From: Gibbula magus
Lineage: Eukaryota > Mollusca > Gastropoda > Trochida > Trochidae
Assembly (NCBI GenBank): GCA_936450465.1
Contig: OW388297.1
Coordinates: 61,136,581-61,200,580, forward strand
Reading direction: 5' to 3'
DNA length: 64,000 nucleotides
The position numbers were made by a program, and so were the translations under genes. Below the pieces are notes generated by a model that made no database searches, was not told the origin of the DNA, and saw only the letters and a program-made list of their open reading frames with translations. Below, piece after piece: positions 42,560 through 54,300 of this stretch; position 1 is the first letter of the stretch; the number at the start of each line of letters is the position of its first letter.

Positions 42560-43356
42560 GTGCAAGTAAGTGTAGTAAGTCAACCTTAAGCATTATCACT
42601 TTAACCAACAATGACGTTAGAGATAGTTAATTACTGTCACTAAACACAACAAAAGCAACCGGTCCAGACGGAATAGGAAATAAAGTTCTCAGATATATAC
42701 CGCACATTTAATACTAACGAAACTTTTCAATTTATCGCTTAGCCAGTCAGTGTTTCCCTGTTTATGGAAAGAAGCATTGGTCATACCTCTTCACAAAAAA
42801 GACAGTGTACATAAATGCTCAAACTACCGCCCTGTTCCACATACATCTTGTTTATCGAAAGTATTTGAGAAATGTGTATTTAAGTATGTATTCAATTTCC
42901 TTAGAGATAATGACTTATTGTCAGATTTACAATCAGGATTCATGCCAGGAGATTCGACATCAAATCAGTTGACCTATCTGTATAATTTCATAGCTAAAGC
43001 TATTGACGAAGGAAAAGAAGTAAGAGCAGTTTTCTGTGATATAAGTAAAGCTTTCGATAAGGTCTGGCATAAAGGAATCATTCATAAGCTGAAAACTTAC
43101 GGTATCCAAGGCGAACTATTGAATTGGTTCGAAAGTTATCTAGAAAGTAGGATTCAACAGGTAGCAATTAACGGGTATAAATCCGATAAGAAAGCTGTAC
43201 TAGCCGGAGTACCCCAGGGCTCAGTCCTGGGGCCACTTCTATTCCTGATATACATTAATGATATTGTATGTGATATTGACAGTAACATTCGTCTCTTTGC
43301 GGATGAAACTTCATTATACGTAATCATTGAAGATCCAATTGTTTCTGCTACTTGTC
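42560..43356 (+). pseudogene. Jockey-like non-LTR reverse transcriptase, N-terminal part
   Basis: It begins with NTTKATGPDGIGNKVLRYI in a broken frame, then is open from 42750: VIPLHKKDS...SNYRPV, LQSGFMPGDSTSNQLTYLYN, VRAVFCDISKAFDKVWHKGI (motif A), AGVPQGSVLGPLLFLIYIND (motif B) and IRLFADETSLY. The last should read FADD, so the second catalytic Asp is replaced by Glu. The frame reaches SATCL at the TTAA where a 4-kb element is inserted, and resumes at 47358. Upstream endonuclease sequence was not found. Confidence 0.9.
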
Positions 43357-43763
43357 TTAAAGCGCAACTCCCGGATAAAATGGACCAAAATTCGTTTGAC
43401 TAAACCAAGCTAAATTGTACACTAATATGCATCTGTATGCATAGTATCTAGATAAATATGATTTTCCGTTAGGTCATAAAAATTTTAAAACAATAGATTA
43501 TTTTATTATTTGCGATTATAAAAAAATAGCGTCATTTACTTGCCGCGATCGTTTTGTTCCGGTGATGTAACCGGATGTTACGTCAACTGGGGCAAACAAA
43601 CGTGACGTAACAACCACGTGACAATGTAAACAACACAGCGCTTCACTTCGGTGATCGCGTTTTGACGATTTCAATTTTGGGTCACAAATAAAGTTAAACT
43701 GAGAGTGAAATTCGAATATCTGCTGTATGAAAGTATAATGGCAACGATGAATTAGCTAAATAT

Positions 43764-43872
43764 TTGTTTTGGTACATAATTATGAGAAGAATTCATGATC
43801 CGAAAGGACATATGTCAAATTCTGTAGCCAGGGGAAGGAGTCGTTGTCCTCTGTCGACACGGAACGATTTCG
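43764..43872 (+). CDS. Candidate first exon inside the TTAA element
   Basis: A frame with ATGs at 43764 and 43782 (MRRIHDPKGHMSNSVARGRS) ends at a good donor, TTTCG|GTAAGT, in phase 1. The 200 bp upstream are promoter-like, with several acgtcaac / gtgacgtaac strings and gatcgcg. It may begin the element's transposase gene. I do not recognise the protein. Confidence 0.3.
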
Positions 43873-44668
43873 GTAAGTGGGTCTTTGATTTCTTTCTTCT
43901 AACGATTCATAATTTGTTATGTGAATGGACATGTTCTTTCGAAAATATAAATATTACTTGAATTTTCAATCTGAGTCGAGGAAAACAACATTATCAGTCT
44001 CTCAAATCGTGGCTCTCGTCGAGTGTGTTTTGCAAATCCATTTTTCGATACGCGCTCACAATCTTCCAAAGTGATTTTTTAAAGAAATTTGTCTGGCCCA
44101 CAGGGATGGCAGTATCCATAGTAATTTTTACTAGCCTCGGGCTGAATGGCTGGTGTTAATTTTAGCCCGGAGATTCATTAACATGTCAATTATGAGAACT
44201 TATAATTAATTTGCACCCTTTCTTTGGTAAAATGTTAATGTGTGCATGACTCGCCTTTTTAAAAAACGTTTATAATTGATTTGTCTTCAACTTCAGGAAA
44301 TTATTTTTTAAATATCTACATTTGCTTTCAATGAAATAAATTAGACAGATATCAAATTCAAATCCATATAACAATGTAGTAGAAATTACTACTGGACCGG
44401 TATTTAAAAATTACAAATTAGAAGCCATATGAGTTAGTGATCATGAATGTATATGGATATTTAAATTTTCAAAGAAATGGCTTTCCATAAAAGATTTCAA
44501 TATTTTGTTGGATAACTATTCATTTGTTTGTGATGAAATTAGACTGAGGCTGTAGATGTTTAGAATTATTTCATTTGCCTGACATAAAAATATCAAAGGT
44601 CCTATACCAAATACCAAAAAACCATGTTATGAATTAATCCTCTCAATATCCTTGACCCTTCATGCATT

Positions 44669-45375
44669 CAATCAATCAATCTTTATTCAATACTGAAAGG
44701 CCACAGGCCTATAGTACATTTTACAAAAATACAAAATACAAAATATATGGCAATCATGTCGACAATCATAACTAACATTTGGATTTCCTAATGTTCATGG
44801 CATGGTACACAAACATTGCAAGATTTTTTATAACATCATACTTATTACATTTCATTAAGGATGAACATTTCTCCAACGAGGGATGAACATAATAAAATTC
44901 CTTAAGGTATTGTCTTCTGATTTTATAATATAACGGACACACGAGCAAGAAATGATATTCATTTTCTATTACATTTGTAGTACATGATTTACATAATCTA
45001 TCGTCTCTTTTCATATTAAAATATCTGCCTTTTTCAATCAAATAAATAGTACTCAGTGTAAATATATGGCTTAAAACCCAAATAAGTGTCACATTTTGAA
45101 GAAAGTGTAAGTTTACTGAGCCAGTTTTGTTGGTATATATCCTTTAGTCTTCGCGTAAAATCACTTATAAACTTCGAAGGACACTCAAAAGTTTGTTCAT
45201 ACCACACATGATTAAAACCAGTTTTATATAACAGCTCTTTAATGTCCGATACCCAGTTTTTGTGTCCATGACCGTCATGTAGAATCATCATTTCATAACA
45301 TTTTTTTGGTAAACGATAAGAGGGCATACTTAGGAGTCTCAGCCAGTATTTAACAACTTTCACCTGGGAGTTCAT
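44669..45375 (-). pseudogene. Non-LTR retrotransposon 3' fragment with ATTG tail
   Basis: Two minus-strand frames offset by a frameshift near 45060. The first has KVVKYWLRLLSMPSYRLPKK, ELLYKTGFNHVWYEQTFECP and DIYQQNWLSKLTLSSKCDTY. The second has GRYFNMKRDDRLCKSCTTNV and NEYHFLLVCPLYYKIRRQYL. This is the same C-terminal module as the split copy at 12.5/19.1 kb, from a different element. The 3' UTR ends in a ttgaataaagattgattgat tail (minus strand), the short-repeat tail typical of several non-LTR clades. 5'-truncated and inactive. Confidence 0.88.
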
Positions 45376-46060
45376 GATGAGCGGATATCTCCCGCATTCC
45401 CCATGAATTAATCATGTGTAAACATATGCAGCATCAAGAAAGATTTATTATTGTTGTTACAGGTGATGGGAGCCCCTAATACAAGAGAACACAACAACAA
45501 CGAAAAAACCCCATTAGGAATGGACTGTATGTGCAGTAAAATATTGGTGCTGAAGGTGTGATCATTTGATATCAGGAAATGATATATATAAACATTGTCA
45601 TAAGAAGTGATATATATGCTGATTGTGTGAACTGATATCCAAAACATTATCTTCTCTTGGATATGAGAATGTGCCAATGTTTTAGAAATATTGTATTCAA
45701 CTTTGAAGCAAACTTGAGCTGCCTCAGTGAAAGACTACACAAAACAGTGTAATAGTAAATCAAATTAATATTCAATTTAATTATGAGAGTAAATCAAATC
45801 AAATATTTCCAAAAAAAATTAAAAAATAAATTTTATGATAATATTAATTTCATGTGCACTGTTTCTATGTAATTCCTAAAATGCAAACACTTACACAAAG
45901 TAATGGTCAATACATGTTGTATACTTAGTTGAATAAATTTGGCTCTTATATTTGTTGTTTGTTTTATTCATGATTTAAAAGTGGAAATGCAATATTGCAT
46001 CTTAAGTGACATTAATGTCACAGTAAAAATAGAAAACTTGAATGTATATATTTTTTTCAG
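45376..46060. other. Inside the TTAA element, no feature seen
   Basis: AT-rich, without supported frames or repeats. It would be intron if the micro-exons at 46061 and 46276 are real. Confidence 0.35.
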
Positions 46061-46081
46061 AATTCTTAGGACTGTTTCAAG
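46061..46081 (+). CDS. Candidate 21-bp micro-exon inside the TTAA element
   Basis: atatatttttttcag precedes and GTAAGT follows a 21-bp segment that stays open in the phase carried over from 43872 (EFLGLFQ). Both splice sites are near consensus. By chance such a short segment would often be open. Confidence 0.25.
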
Positions 46082-46275
46082 GTAAGTTTGTTTGATATGC
46101 AGGTAGGTGTAGGCAAATGTAAAAAACACAAGTCATGCTTACATAGGTATTTACACACAGTTACAAATCTATTTTATAGAAATAAATATCTTTGTCCCTA
46201 TGGATAATGCTATTTACAAAATTAATCATATGCATTCTGATGAAGTACATATGTTTTATTTTTTTATATATATAG

Positions 46276-46299
46276 ATCTACATGTAACCGAAAATGCAG
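46276..46299 (+). CDS. Candidate 24-bp micro-exon inside the TTAA element
   Basis: tatatatatag precedes and GTTAGT follows a 24-bp segment, open in the same phase (DLHVTENA). A further open stretch (KRVDMHWSSLHPEKTSRDPA) begins near 46622 but with a weak acceptor. Listed with the two exons above as one hypothesis. Confidence 0.22.
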
Positions 46300-47357
46300 G
46301 TTAGTTAAAATTGCAAATGTTATTGATAAATGTCTGAATTTTCCATTTGATCAGATATATATACTTGACAAAATATACTCAGAAAATATTATGTAAACTT
46401 TGAAATGGAAAATAATTATCTTATCATTTTAATAAGATATCAATCACCAAAAATTCCATTATTCTTACCTATTTTATCCACTAAAATACAGATCAGTTAG
46501 ATACAATATTTTCATTCTTTCATTCAATGTCTTTCAATATTTATGAAACAATATCACTACAATTAAATTATTTCTATTGCAATACACTATTCATCCTAAA
46601 ACAAAATTGGGTACGAGTTCAGCGAAACGTGTGGATATGCATTGGAGTTCACTGCATCCCGAGAAGACATCACGTGACCCAGCAGGCACGGTAAAGTTAT
46701 TTCGCCAAAAATGAAAAAACCTATGTATTATAGTCACCAAATTACAAAATATTTAACTACATGCATACACTTTTAATGATGTATCTAAAATTCGTAAGTT
46801 TGCCAGCTATGTCAGCACTGAAACACGTATGATATCAGCTGTTCGGTTAATTATTTGGGATTTTACTTCCGGGTTTAGTAAGAACCATTTTTAAAACTTT
46901 ATCGCTGATATTGAGTATATTCCTTTTCTGTTTCTCTTCAAGTTGTCATATGCAAATATCTTGCAAGTTTTGACATTATATGGTCGACTGGTATGATTCC
47001 TATAATTGCCCGCGCAGTTTACTCGTCTGACAGTGCTATTACTACGGCGGTCGCCATTTGCATTCGTTTGTTTTCTCCAGTTGACGTCATACCTTCCTTC
47101 GGGAAAAAATCGAGATTTTTCCGGTGTTCTCCGTAAAACAAGATGGCCGACACGTCAAAAAGCGACGTAAACAGACAGTTTTCTGACTTTTTTTACGATT
47201 TGCTAAAGTCACACATAATTTCAATGGTAATGGGATGCGATAATTTGTTGTTTATAAACCGATTCACATAATTTCCATGTCTTTGCAATGTGCATGTACA
47301 CCATAGGCAGTTATTTGAAAGAAATTGGAGCAAAATCATCCGGGAGTTGCTCTTTAA

Positions 47358-48443
47358 CAACGATTTAGATAAAATTTCACAATGGGCCCGTAAGTGGCAG
47401 GTCACGTTTAACCCAAGCAAAACCGAATCTATTCAGTTCTCACGCAAAGCTAAACCATCTGTGAAACCGAATCTAGTCATGGACGGAACAATCATACAGG
47501 AAGTCCAAAGTCATAAACATTTAGGCATAACACTCCAAAGCGACTGCGCATGGAATAAGCATATTGATGATATTGTACGAAAAATTCGCCCTTTGATCAG
47601 TTGTCTGAGGAGTTTCAAATACCGATTAACACGTAAAACCTTGGATACAATGTATAAGTCGTATATTTTGCCGATATTTGACTATTGTTCACACATTTGG
47701 GACAACTGTACGTCTGAACAATCGCGAATATTAGAAAACTTGCATCTGGATGCCCTGAGAACGATTTGTGGTGCCGTTCGAGGCACGAGTCATAATAAAA
47801 TTTATAGCGAAACCAAATTCCAGTCTCTTTATGAAAGAAGATACTGTCAAAAATTAACCGTTTTCTTTAAAATGTACAACGGTCAACTCCCAGATTATCT
47901 ATGTAATTTGGTTCCTAATTCCGTTTTCGAAACTGCAAGATATAACTTAAGAAACAGTTCAGAAGTACAAGGAATTTACAGCCGAACTACTTCTTACGCA
48001 AGATCATTTTTACATGACACAATAAATATATGGAATACTCTTCCAAATTCAAAAGAGTCAAGCACTTTGCCAGAATTCAAAACATTAATCGCTAAAACTG
48101 AAAACAAGTTTTATTTTAATTTAAACTACGGCACACGATTTTGCCAATTTGCTCACTGTCGCCTCAGACTTGGTTGTAGCGATCTCAATTCCGACAAATA
48201 TAACCACGACATATTTTGGAAAGTTCTTGCTGCTCATGTGGATATCAGACTGAAAACGCCCTACACTATTTTTTAACATGCAGCAATTATGATCATCTAA
48301 GACATAGTATGTACTTTTATATCACAGGTTATAGCCTGGAGACCATTTTGTACGGAAACAAAGAACTTTCGCGGAATCAAAATCAACAATTAATTGATTC
48401 AGTTCACAGTTTCATCACCAAAACACAACGATTTAAATTTTAA
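47358..48443 (+). pseudogene. Jockey-like non-LTR reverse transcriptase, C-terminal part
   Basis: It continues from the TTAA junction as NNDLDKISQWARKWQVTFNP (RT thumb), then HKHLGITLQSDCAWNKHIDD, ILPIFDYCSHIWDNC and NLRNSSEVQGIYSRTTSYAR. These are standard for the region after the palm in Jockey/CR1-group elements. Near 48230 a frameshift moves to CSCGYQTENALHYFLTCSNY, the C-terminal zinc-finger-like motif, which runs to 48443. Together with 42560-43356 it forms one RT that was interrupted and has decayed little since. Confidence 0.9.
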
Positions 48444-48590
48444 CATTCACGTGATTGTTTGATTTCTATAGTTCTGTATATGGGCCGTTGGACACACTGA
48501 ACCGTAGCTATGTATGTCTACTATATGATATCATTAAATCTTTATACACCACGTGGTGTGGTTATCAGGTCAATATCAGAGGTAGTTATT

Positions 48591-48715
48591 TTTAGATAAC
48601 CGACCTCCAAGCTACCGAGAGGTCGGTTATCAAGAGGTTGGTTATCAGATAACCAACCTCTCGGTTCGATATGGTGAACATGTCTCGGCTTCGCCTCGCC
48701 ATGTTCACCATATCG
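48591..48715. repeat. Cluster of three adjacent perfect hairpins
   Basis: Arms: gataaccgacctc (48595-48607) with gaggtcggttatc (48619-48631); gaggttggttatc (48634-48646) with gataaccaacctc (48648-48660); and cgatatggtgaacatg (48667-48682) with catgttcaccatatcg (48700-48715). The first two are variants of one sequence. The third loop is tctcggcttcgcctcgc. Perfect pairing in all three implies recent origin or an active copying process. Confidence 0.9.
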
Positions 48716-48794
48716 CACCTCGAAAAAAACTTGCCCTCGGCTTACGGGTCTAAATGACCCTTTGCCTCTATTTGTGACTTTCGACATTCTTTAA

Positions 48795-49284
48795 AGGTAC
48801 ATCCATTGTGTTGTTGGGGATCAAATATGGCAAACGTTATAAATGGTCTTATTTCATCGAGAAGTACCAACTGTTACCGAAAACTACCATTTTAATGATA
48901 CTCGACTTCGTATATTGACGATATGAAGGTAAAAGATTTGATTTTTGATCGAAAACCGGACAATGCACCGCATGTGGCGCGCGCCAATGAGTCAAACGTA
49001 ATTTTGGAATCTTATTTAAACCAGACAAAATAACAAATTGAGGTTGATAATGTTCAATAAGTCATATAACTACTGTGCATGTAAATAGGATGTGCACTTT
49101 CGGTTTCTGCACATGTATAATGATGTTACTCGATTTTAATTGGAAACTAGTAATTATGATATGTTTGCCGATTGGGGATGAATATGCAAGCTGAGTGAAT
49201 TTGTTTGTATTGTAAACAGCACATATGATGTGTTGGAACGTATTAAAGCAAAATAAATTTTTATGAAACACAATGGATGCACCT
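48795..49284 (-). mobile_element. 490-bp TTAA MITE, copy 2
   Basis: Inverted relative to copy 1 at 3187-3676, of exactly the same length, and flanked by TTAA at 48791-48794 and 49285-49288. The two copies differ at few positions, so the family moved recently compared with most repeats in the window. Confidence 0.9.
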
Positions 49285-49789
49285 TTAAATAATTTATTGA
49301 GTCAGTTTTGTTATGCCAATATATTCATTTAGTTTTCACAAAATATGACAAATAGACTGATTTAAAGAATATCAAAGATCGAAAATACGTGTTTATGAAA
49401 GAAAACATGAGACAGAATCCACATAATTTATTTACCATCATTTTAATTTCATATTACATGTTCATACAACTATTCGTGTTATCGATCCTCGTTACAAATA
49501 CAATCAATCACTTCGTTTATTAACATATCCGCAATTGAAAGTAACACTTTAAAATGTTCACAAAAGTTCACAAATCAGCATACAGTATCCATGGTGGTCC
49601 TTTCTTCAACTGCAGGTAATGGCACAAAACAATGGTGAAAAGTCAGGAACATAGAATAATCCCTTTTCAAGCAATCCATCTGATCGTCAATTTGCTGAAG
49701 CATTCAATAAAACCTTATTTTTGAAGACGACTCCAGCTAAATTCGTTCGGTTGTACCTGAAACAAGCAAAAGTGTTATTACCAGACTGA

Positions 49790-50271
49790 AATGTTCATCC
49801 ATTGGGGGGTCACATATGCCAAACGTTATAAATGGTATTATTATACTGACTTGCCGAAAATTACCATTTTGATGATAGTCGACTCAGTAAAGCTGATGTA
49901 AAGCTAAAAGTAGTGATTTCTGATCGAAAACCGGACAATGCACCGGGATTGAATGGCGCTAATTAGTCCAACGTAATTTTGAAAATTTATTTACAAAACA
50001 TGCATAAGGACAAATTGAGATTTATTATGTTGAATAGGTCATATAACTACTGTACATGAAAATAGGACGTGTACTTTAGGTTTCTAAACATGTATAATGA
50101 CGTTGCTCGATTTAGTTGGAAACCAGCTAGTAATTATGATATACATACATTTGACAAATGGGGATGAATATGCAAGTTGAGTGAAATTATTTGACCTTTA
50201 ATCCGCACGTATGGTATGTTGGCACATACCATGGCAAAATAGGATATTATGAAACAATTGATGCATCTTTA
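49790..50271 (-). mobile_element. 490-bp TTAA MITE family, diverged copy 3
   Basis: Shares gatcgaaaaccggacaatgc, ggtcatataactactgtaca and ggggatgaatatgcaagttg with copies 1 and 2, but with many substitutions and small indels. The right end still reads ctTTAA; the left TTAA has been lost. It is an older insertion of the same family about 500 bp from copy 2, in the same orientation. Confidence 0.8.
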
Positions 50272-50620
50272 ATAGCAGTATATTTACGAAATATCTAAAT
50301 GATTAAAATACCTATTTTGAAAGCAAGAAAATAGACGATTTTAATTTAACACTCCATATTGATTATCGAACATCGAGTGTGAAAAGCATGCTATTTATTG
50401 TTGAAAATGACATACAAAAATAGGGTGCAAGTCAATATTACGATTTGAAGAAAGCTGTATCGTACTCTGAATAAAACAATATCGTGAACGTGTTGATACT
50501 TCGTTTGATCAGTCACTTGGAAACGGCATATAACACTATCCATACTCATAGATGTTTTACATGCAATATCAAATAAGGTTAAACAGCAAATGAATTAGTG
50601 TAACATACGATGTAACTCAC

Positions 50621-50690
50621 CTTTATGTCGCTCCGAACAGACCTTGAAACACGTATTAGGTGTAATGTTTGAAACATCAGACCTCTCCAT
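50621..50690 (-). CDS. Candidate 5' exon with a small reading frame
   Basis: The minus strand reads gccgccaaaATGG, a strong initiation context, then 23 open codons (MERSDVSNITPNTCFKVCSE, RHK), and ends at AAAG|GTGAGT. A good acceptor (cttgtttcag) lies at 49757 but leads to a stop after six codons. Splicing to ICA1 exon 1 (36654) would also stop quickly, so in that case this would be a 5' UTR exon with an upstream ORF. The peptide is not recognised. Confidence 0.3.
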
Positions 50691-51229
50691 TTTGGCGGCC
50701 TCCTTGAAACCACGCATTTTTTTATTTTGTGCAGCACGTGAAGTTAGAAAATCAGCTTGACAACATGACATTCATAATGTCCGTGCATCACAAGATGAAA
50801 TGAACAACGTCCGTGCAGCCACGGTTTTCACTTAACGCCAATAGATAGTTGGTCATGGATTGAATGGCTAGTTAAAATAGTATATGTTGTCTTAAAACAT
50901 CTCATAAGCGTTTTTATTTACAATTGTTCATCTTTATTTCATATATATTCAAGATAGATGTGATGAAGTTTATGAAGTAAAAACGAAAAGAATTAGTTGG
51001 TTACTTGCTTGAAATTTCTGATTGACATCTGAGAATGTACACGAATCGATTTGCACGTGAATTTCGCGCAGGGTGCACGTGAAGTTGAAGCAATGTTTGG
51101 AGTAGAGTAACTCAAGCATTACAACATTACAGCTATTCAAAACGTTAATATAAAGTAACTATTTCGTATTTACATGAATAAAAATAAAAATGCCTTGACA
51201 CTTTATTAATCATAACCATGTGGTGTATG

Positions 51230-51329
51230 TGAAATAATGACCTCGACCTCGTGAATATCTGTGATAACCATCTCGCGTACCGCTCGATGGTTATCACAGA
51301 TATTCACTCGGTCTGCGGTCATTATTTCA
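51230..51329. repeat. 100-bp hairpin
   Basis: tgaaataatgacc...gtgaatatctgtgataacca is paired with tggttatcacagatattcac...ggtcattatttca around a ctcgcgtaccgctcg loop. Pairing is nearly complete over about 42 bp per arm, with a small internal bulge. Confidence 0.9.
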
Positions 51330-54139
51330 ACCATATTTCTTCAGATGGGTTGATAAACCATTCCAAACACAATTTTCTATGATTGATTGCTAGATAATAT
51401 TACTGTTAACCTAATTGGAGCATGTATACATTCTGTTATTTATAACAATCTTTATCATTGACGTCACTTTGTATTTCATTCTGTATCATATGTTGTATGG
51501 GAGCGGTGTTAATATAAGCTACATAGCTTGTTCACCAATCCCAATTCATTTTCATGAATAAAAATATGTTTAAACCAAATGTATGTGCAAATAAGATCAT
51601 AGAAGAAGAATATAAAACTACAAAAGACACATGTAACAAGTCTAAATGTATCGTTTATTCTATTTAGATAAATTCTGAAATGCTAAACGAGTTAGATAAT
51701 AAAAGAATATCCTAATTTTACTCGACACCAACGACAATTAATTCACTGCACTGCTGTCACTAAGAGGATCATCTCAAAGTCGAAGTTGGAGACAAATTTA
51801 AACTATTCGAATAATGACTCATACACAGATAGGCTATTCTAAATTTAGTGACAGGGTGTCCACCTACAATGTTAATCTCGAACTGAATATAATAAACAAT
51901 TCACTTATTAGATTTTCAACAAGGTCAGGCCTATGTAATCGAATACGTTATTGTTTCTATTTAACTACTTAATATTTAACCTGTAGTTATATACAGACTC
52001 CTGGGGGTATTACAGTTAAATTAATGACAGGCTAGAATAGGTAGATATTTGGTAAGTCGACATTTGTAATTTATTTATTTTGATAAATAATTATTTTGGG
52101 TTTGAGGTCGAAAACCATTTTTCTAGCATTTCCGACAGTTCCATTATTAACGTCATCGTCAAGATTGATATACATTTTCAAAATTAAATAGGACCTTCAG
52201 AGATAACTTGAATCAATTCACTCCCATATACAGAATTCCCAAAATACAGAAACAATTATCAAACATGTCAACTAAACAAAATTAACTTAAATTATACGTT
52301 ATTAGAGACAGTTTCATATTATACAGACAGCTAAGAACATAATAATGAAATTAGCAGGGAAATTACTTGAAGTACAAGTATATATGTTTACATTCCGATG
52401 GTTGTACATATTTCTACATCAGATTTTAGATGCACTAGAACAGAAACATTATCCTTCAATTAAAAGGCTGTGGATTTTCCTTTGCCATGTTCCTATAAAA
52501 ATAGCGCCCATCTACAACAAAATAGATGCAATGAATAAGAATCGTAGACGAATATATATTGATTGAAGACATATTTTATTCATTGAAGAAACGGATTGGG
52601 CAAAAGTTATACAACTTATAGAAGCTCTCTCCACATAATCGACATATCATTTGAATATGTATATTAATTAAAGACGTGGTAGGATCTATTCACTGGCGCA
52701 TACATATATTATGGAAGGTGATATAAATATGAATTTTATATCTTTGTAAAATTACACGTAATCGCCTTCAATTTGATACCAATTATCCTTTTATTTAAAA
52801 GTTATTCTTTTCCTGACGGCGATCTGAAAAGCTTCTACTTAACTGATGTTGACTATGAAGAACACTCTCTATATATAAGAAAAGACTATAGATGTGGTGG
52901 GTCTACGTATTAGCTTGTACTTACAATAAGGCATGTCTATGCACCAGCGCGTACCTAATAAAAGGAAGGTGCTATGAATATTTAACCTATATCTTCTTTA
53001 AGTACACAAAATCACATTCGATGTGATACCAAAATGCATTTATTTAATAATCATCCATTTCCTGACGTGAATAAATACTGATAAACGGCTGTACATCTCC
53101 TATATTAGTCCGGTCAAATTAGAGTAAAAAAATAGCCTAACCCACCACAAATTGCAACAGAAATGATTTTAATGGTTTTCAAAAGGTCAAGTATTCTTTT
53201 ATAACATATCAAAAGTTTAGGAATTTCAGAGTGGGAGAACATTTTGTAAAATTTGGGTCAAAGTTTATAGGGGAAATACAGATTTTCGCCGAAAAACTCA
53301 AAACCTAAAAAAATATTTTTTTATGTAATCTTACTGTGTGACCACTTAAATTAAAGCTAACTGTGACAGCATTACATATATGACAGTACAAATTAAGAAA
53401 ATATTGTCTGATAAAATATATTACCATAAAAAGCTTTTTCCCAAATACAATATCGTAACATTTGACAATCGAATCCGGAGGCAACAGTCCAAGTCATTGT
53501 CAGACACGCTATAAATACATATAAGAATGCCTTCACGTTATGTAGGTTTTCTTTATATCAGTCTTTTAATATATTTCAAAACCTTTATATTATCAGTTTG
53601 AGGTGACTATAAGTTAATGAAAACAGTTCAGCTGTTTGGGAAAGGTAAGAAAATCCCTTAAACACCAACTAACGTTCAAGTCAAATTGTGAAATCATTTT
53701 CATGAATAGTTACATTAAAGAACTCAACAAATTTAAATGATTCAAAATCCTACTGAAGATTAAGAAGTTACTGGTTATACCTGGAGAAGATTCATTTCAT
53801 CTCTTTGGTATTGTCAAAACACAATGTCAGTGTGTGAAAAGTCATTGAACAAATCCGATAGGATGTATTCCTTACAAACACAATATTCGTTATTGGCAGT
53901 AACCAGCTTCAGAAACACGTCACAGTTTGACAGTTATAGTATAAGGTAATTGTTTTCACTCTTCAATTGCCACTGTGCAGTTCAGGCATTATACACCACG
54001 ACAGTCACCACACATGGATGAACATTTCAGATCATGGCGTTTACAGGAACACCTCATCGAGCTACACATTGTAGTTTTACAGTTGCAGTAAACCACTTGC
54101 AGAATATCCTTTGGGGCAGGTGGTAGGTCTGTTAGTAAA
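51330..54139. other. No gene recognised
   Basis: AT-rich sequence. The only long frame (52345-52566, 73 codons) has no recognisable domain. 52600-53060 shows two loosely similar blocks of about 300 bp (cattcactggcgcatac / atgcaccagcgcgtacc, each followed by aaggtgctat-like strings), perhaps an old duplication. Confidence 0.35.
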
Positions 54140-54300
54140 GGTTAAGGTACGAAGACGAGGTCTTGGTGCCTGTAGATAGACCGCAGGGGGAGTCGGGTAG
54201 GACAGATAGACCGCGGCCGAAGGTCAAGGTCTATCTGTCCTACCCGACTCCCCCTGCGGTCTATCTACATGCACCAAGACCTCGTCTTCGTACCTTAACC
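54140..54300. repeat. 161-bp hairpin with 73-bp arms
   Basis: The left arm (54140-54212, ggttaaggtacgaagacgag ... gacagatagacc) and right arm (54228-54300) are reverse complements with one mismatch, around the loop gcggccgaaggtcaa. The stem is GC-rich, unlike the AT-rich surroundings. The string agatagacc in the arms recurs in the tandem repeat at 55009-55130. Confidence 0.95.

Larger units (their letters stand above)
43361..47353 (+). mobile_element. 4.0-kb TTAA-flanked DNA transposon inserted in the Jockey-like RT
   Basis: The left end is agcgcaactcccggat and the right end, inverted, is agagcaactcccggat; both are flanked by TTAA (43357-43360 and 47354-47357). Removing the element plus one TTAA joins the RT frames exactly (ACT TGT CTT AAC AAC GAT). 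Subterminal sequence is also shared in inverted orientation (acgtcaactgg...aaacaaacg at 43580 and 47087). No intact transposase is present; a possible spliced remnant is listed below. It also contains an older dead non-LTR fragment. A truncated relative is at 35425-35570. PiggyBac and Kolobok both use TTAA; these ends do not decide which. Confidence 0.88.

Noticed and set aside
44660..45375. Host gene exon with C..C...H...C zinc finger
   Set aside because: The motif order and the ATTG tail identify it as the 3' end of a non-LTR retrotransposon.
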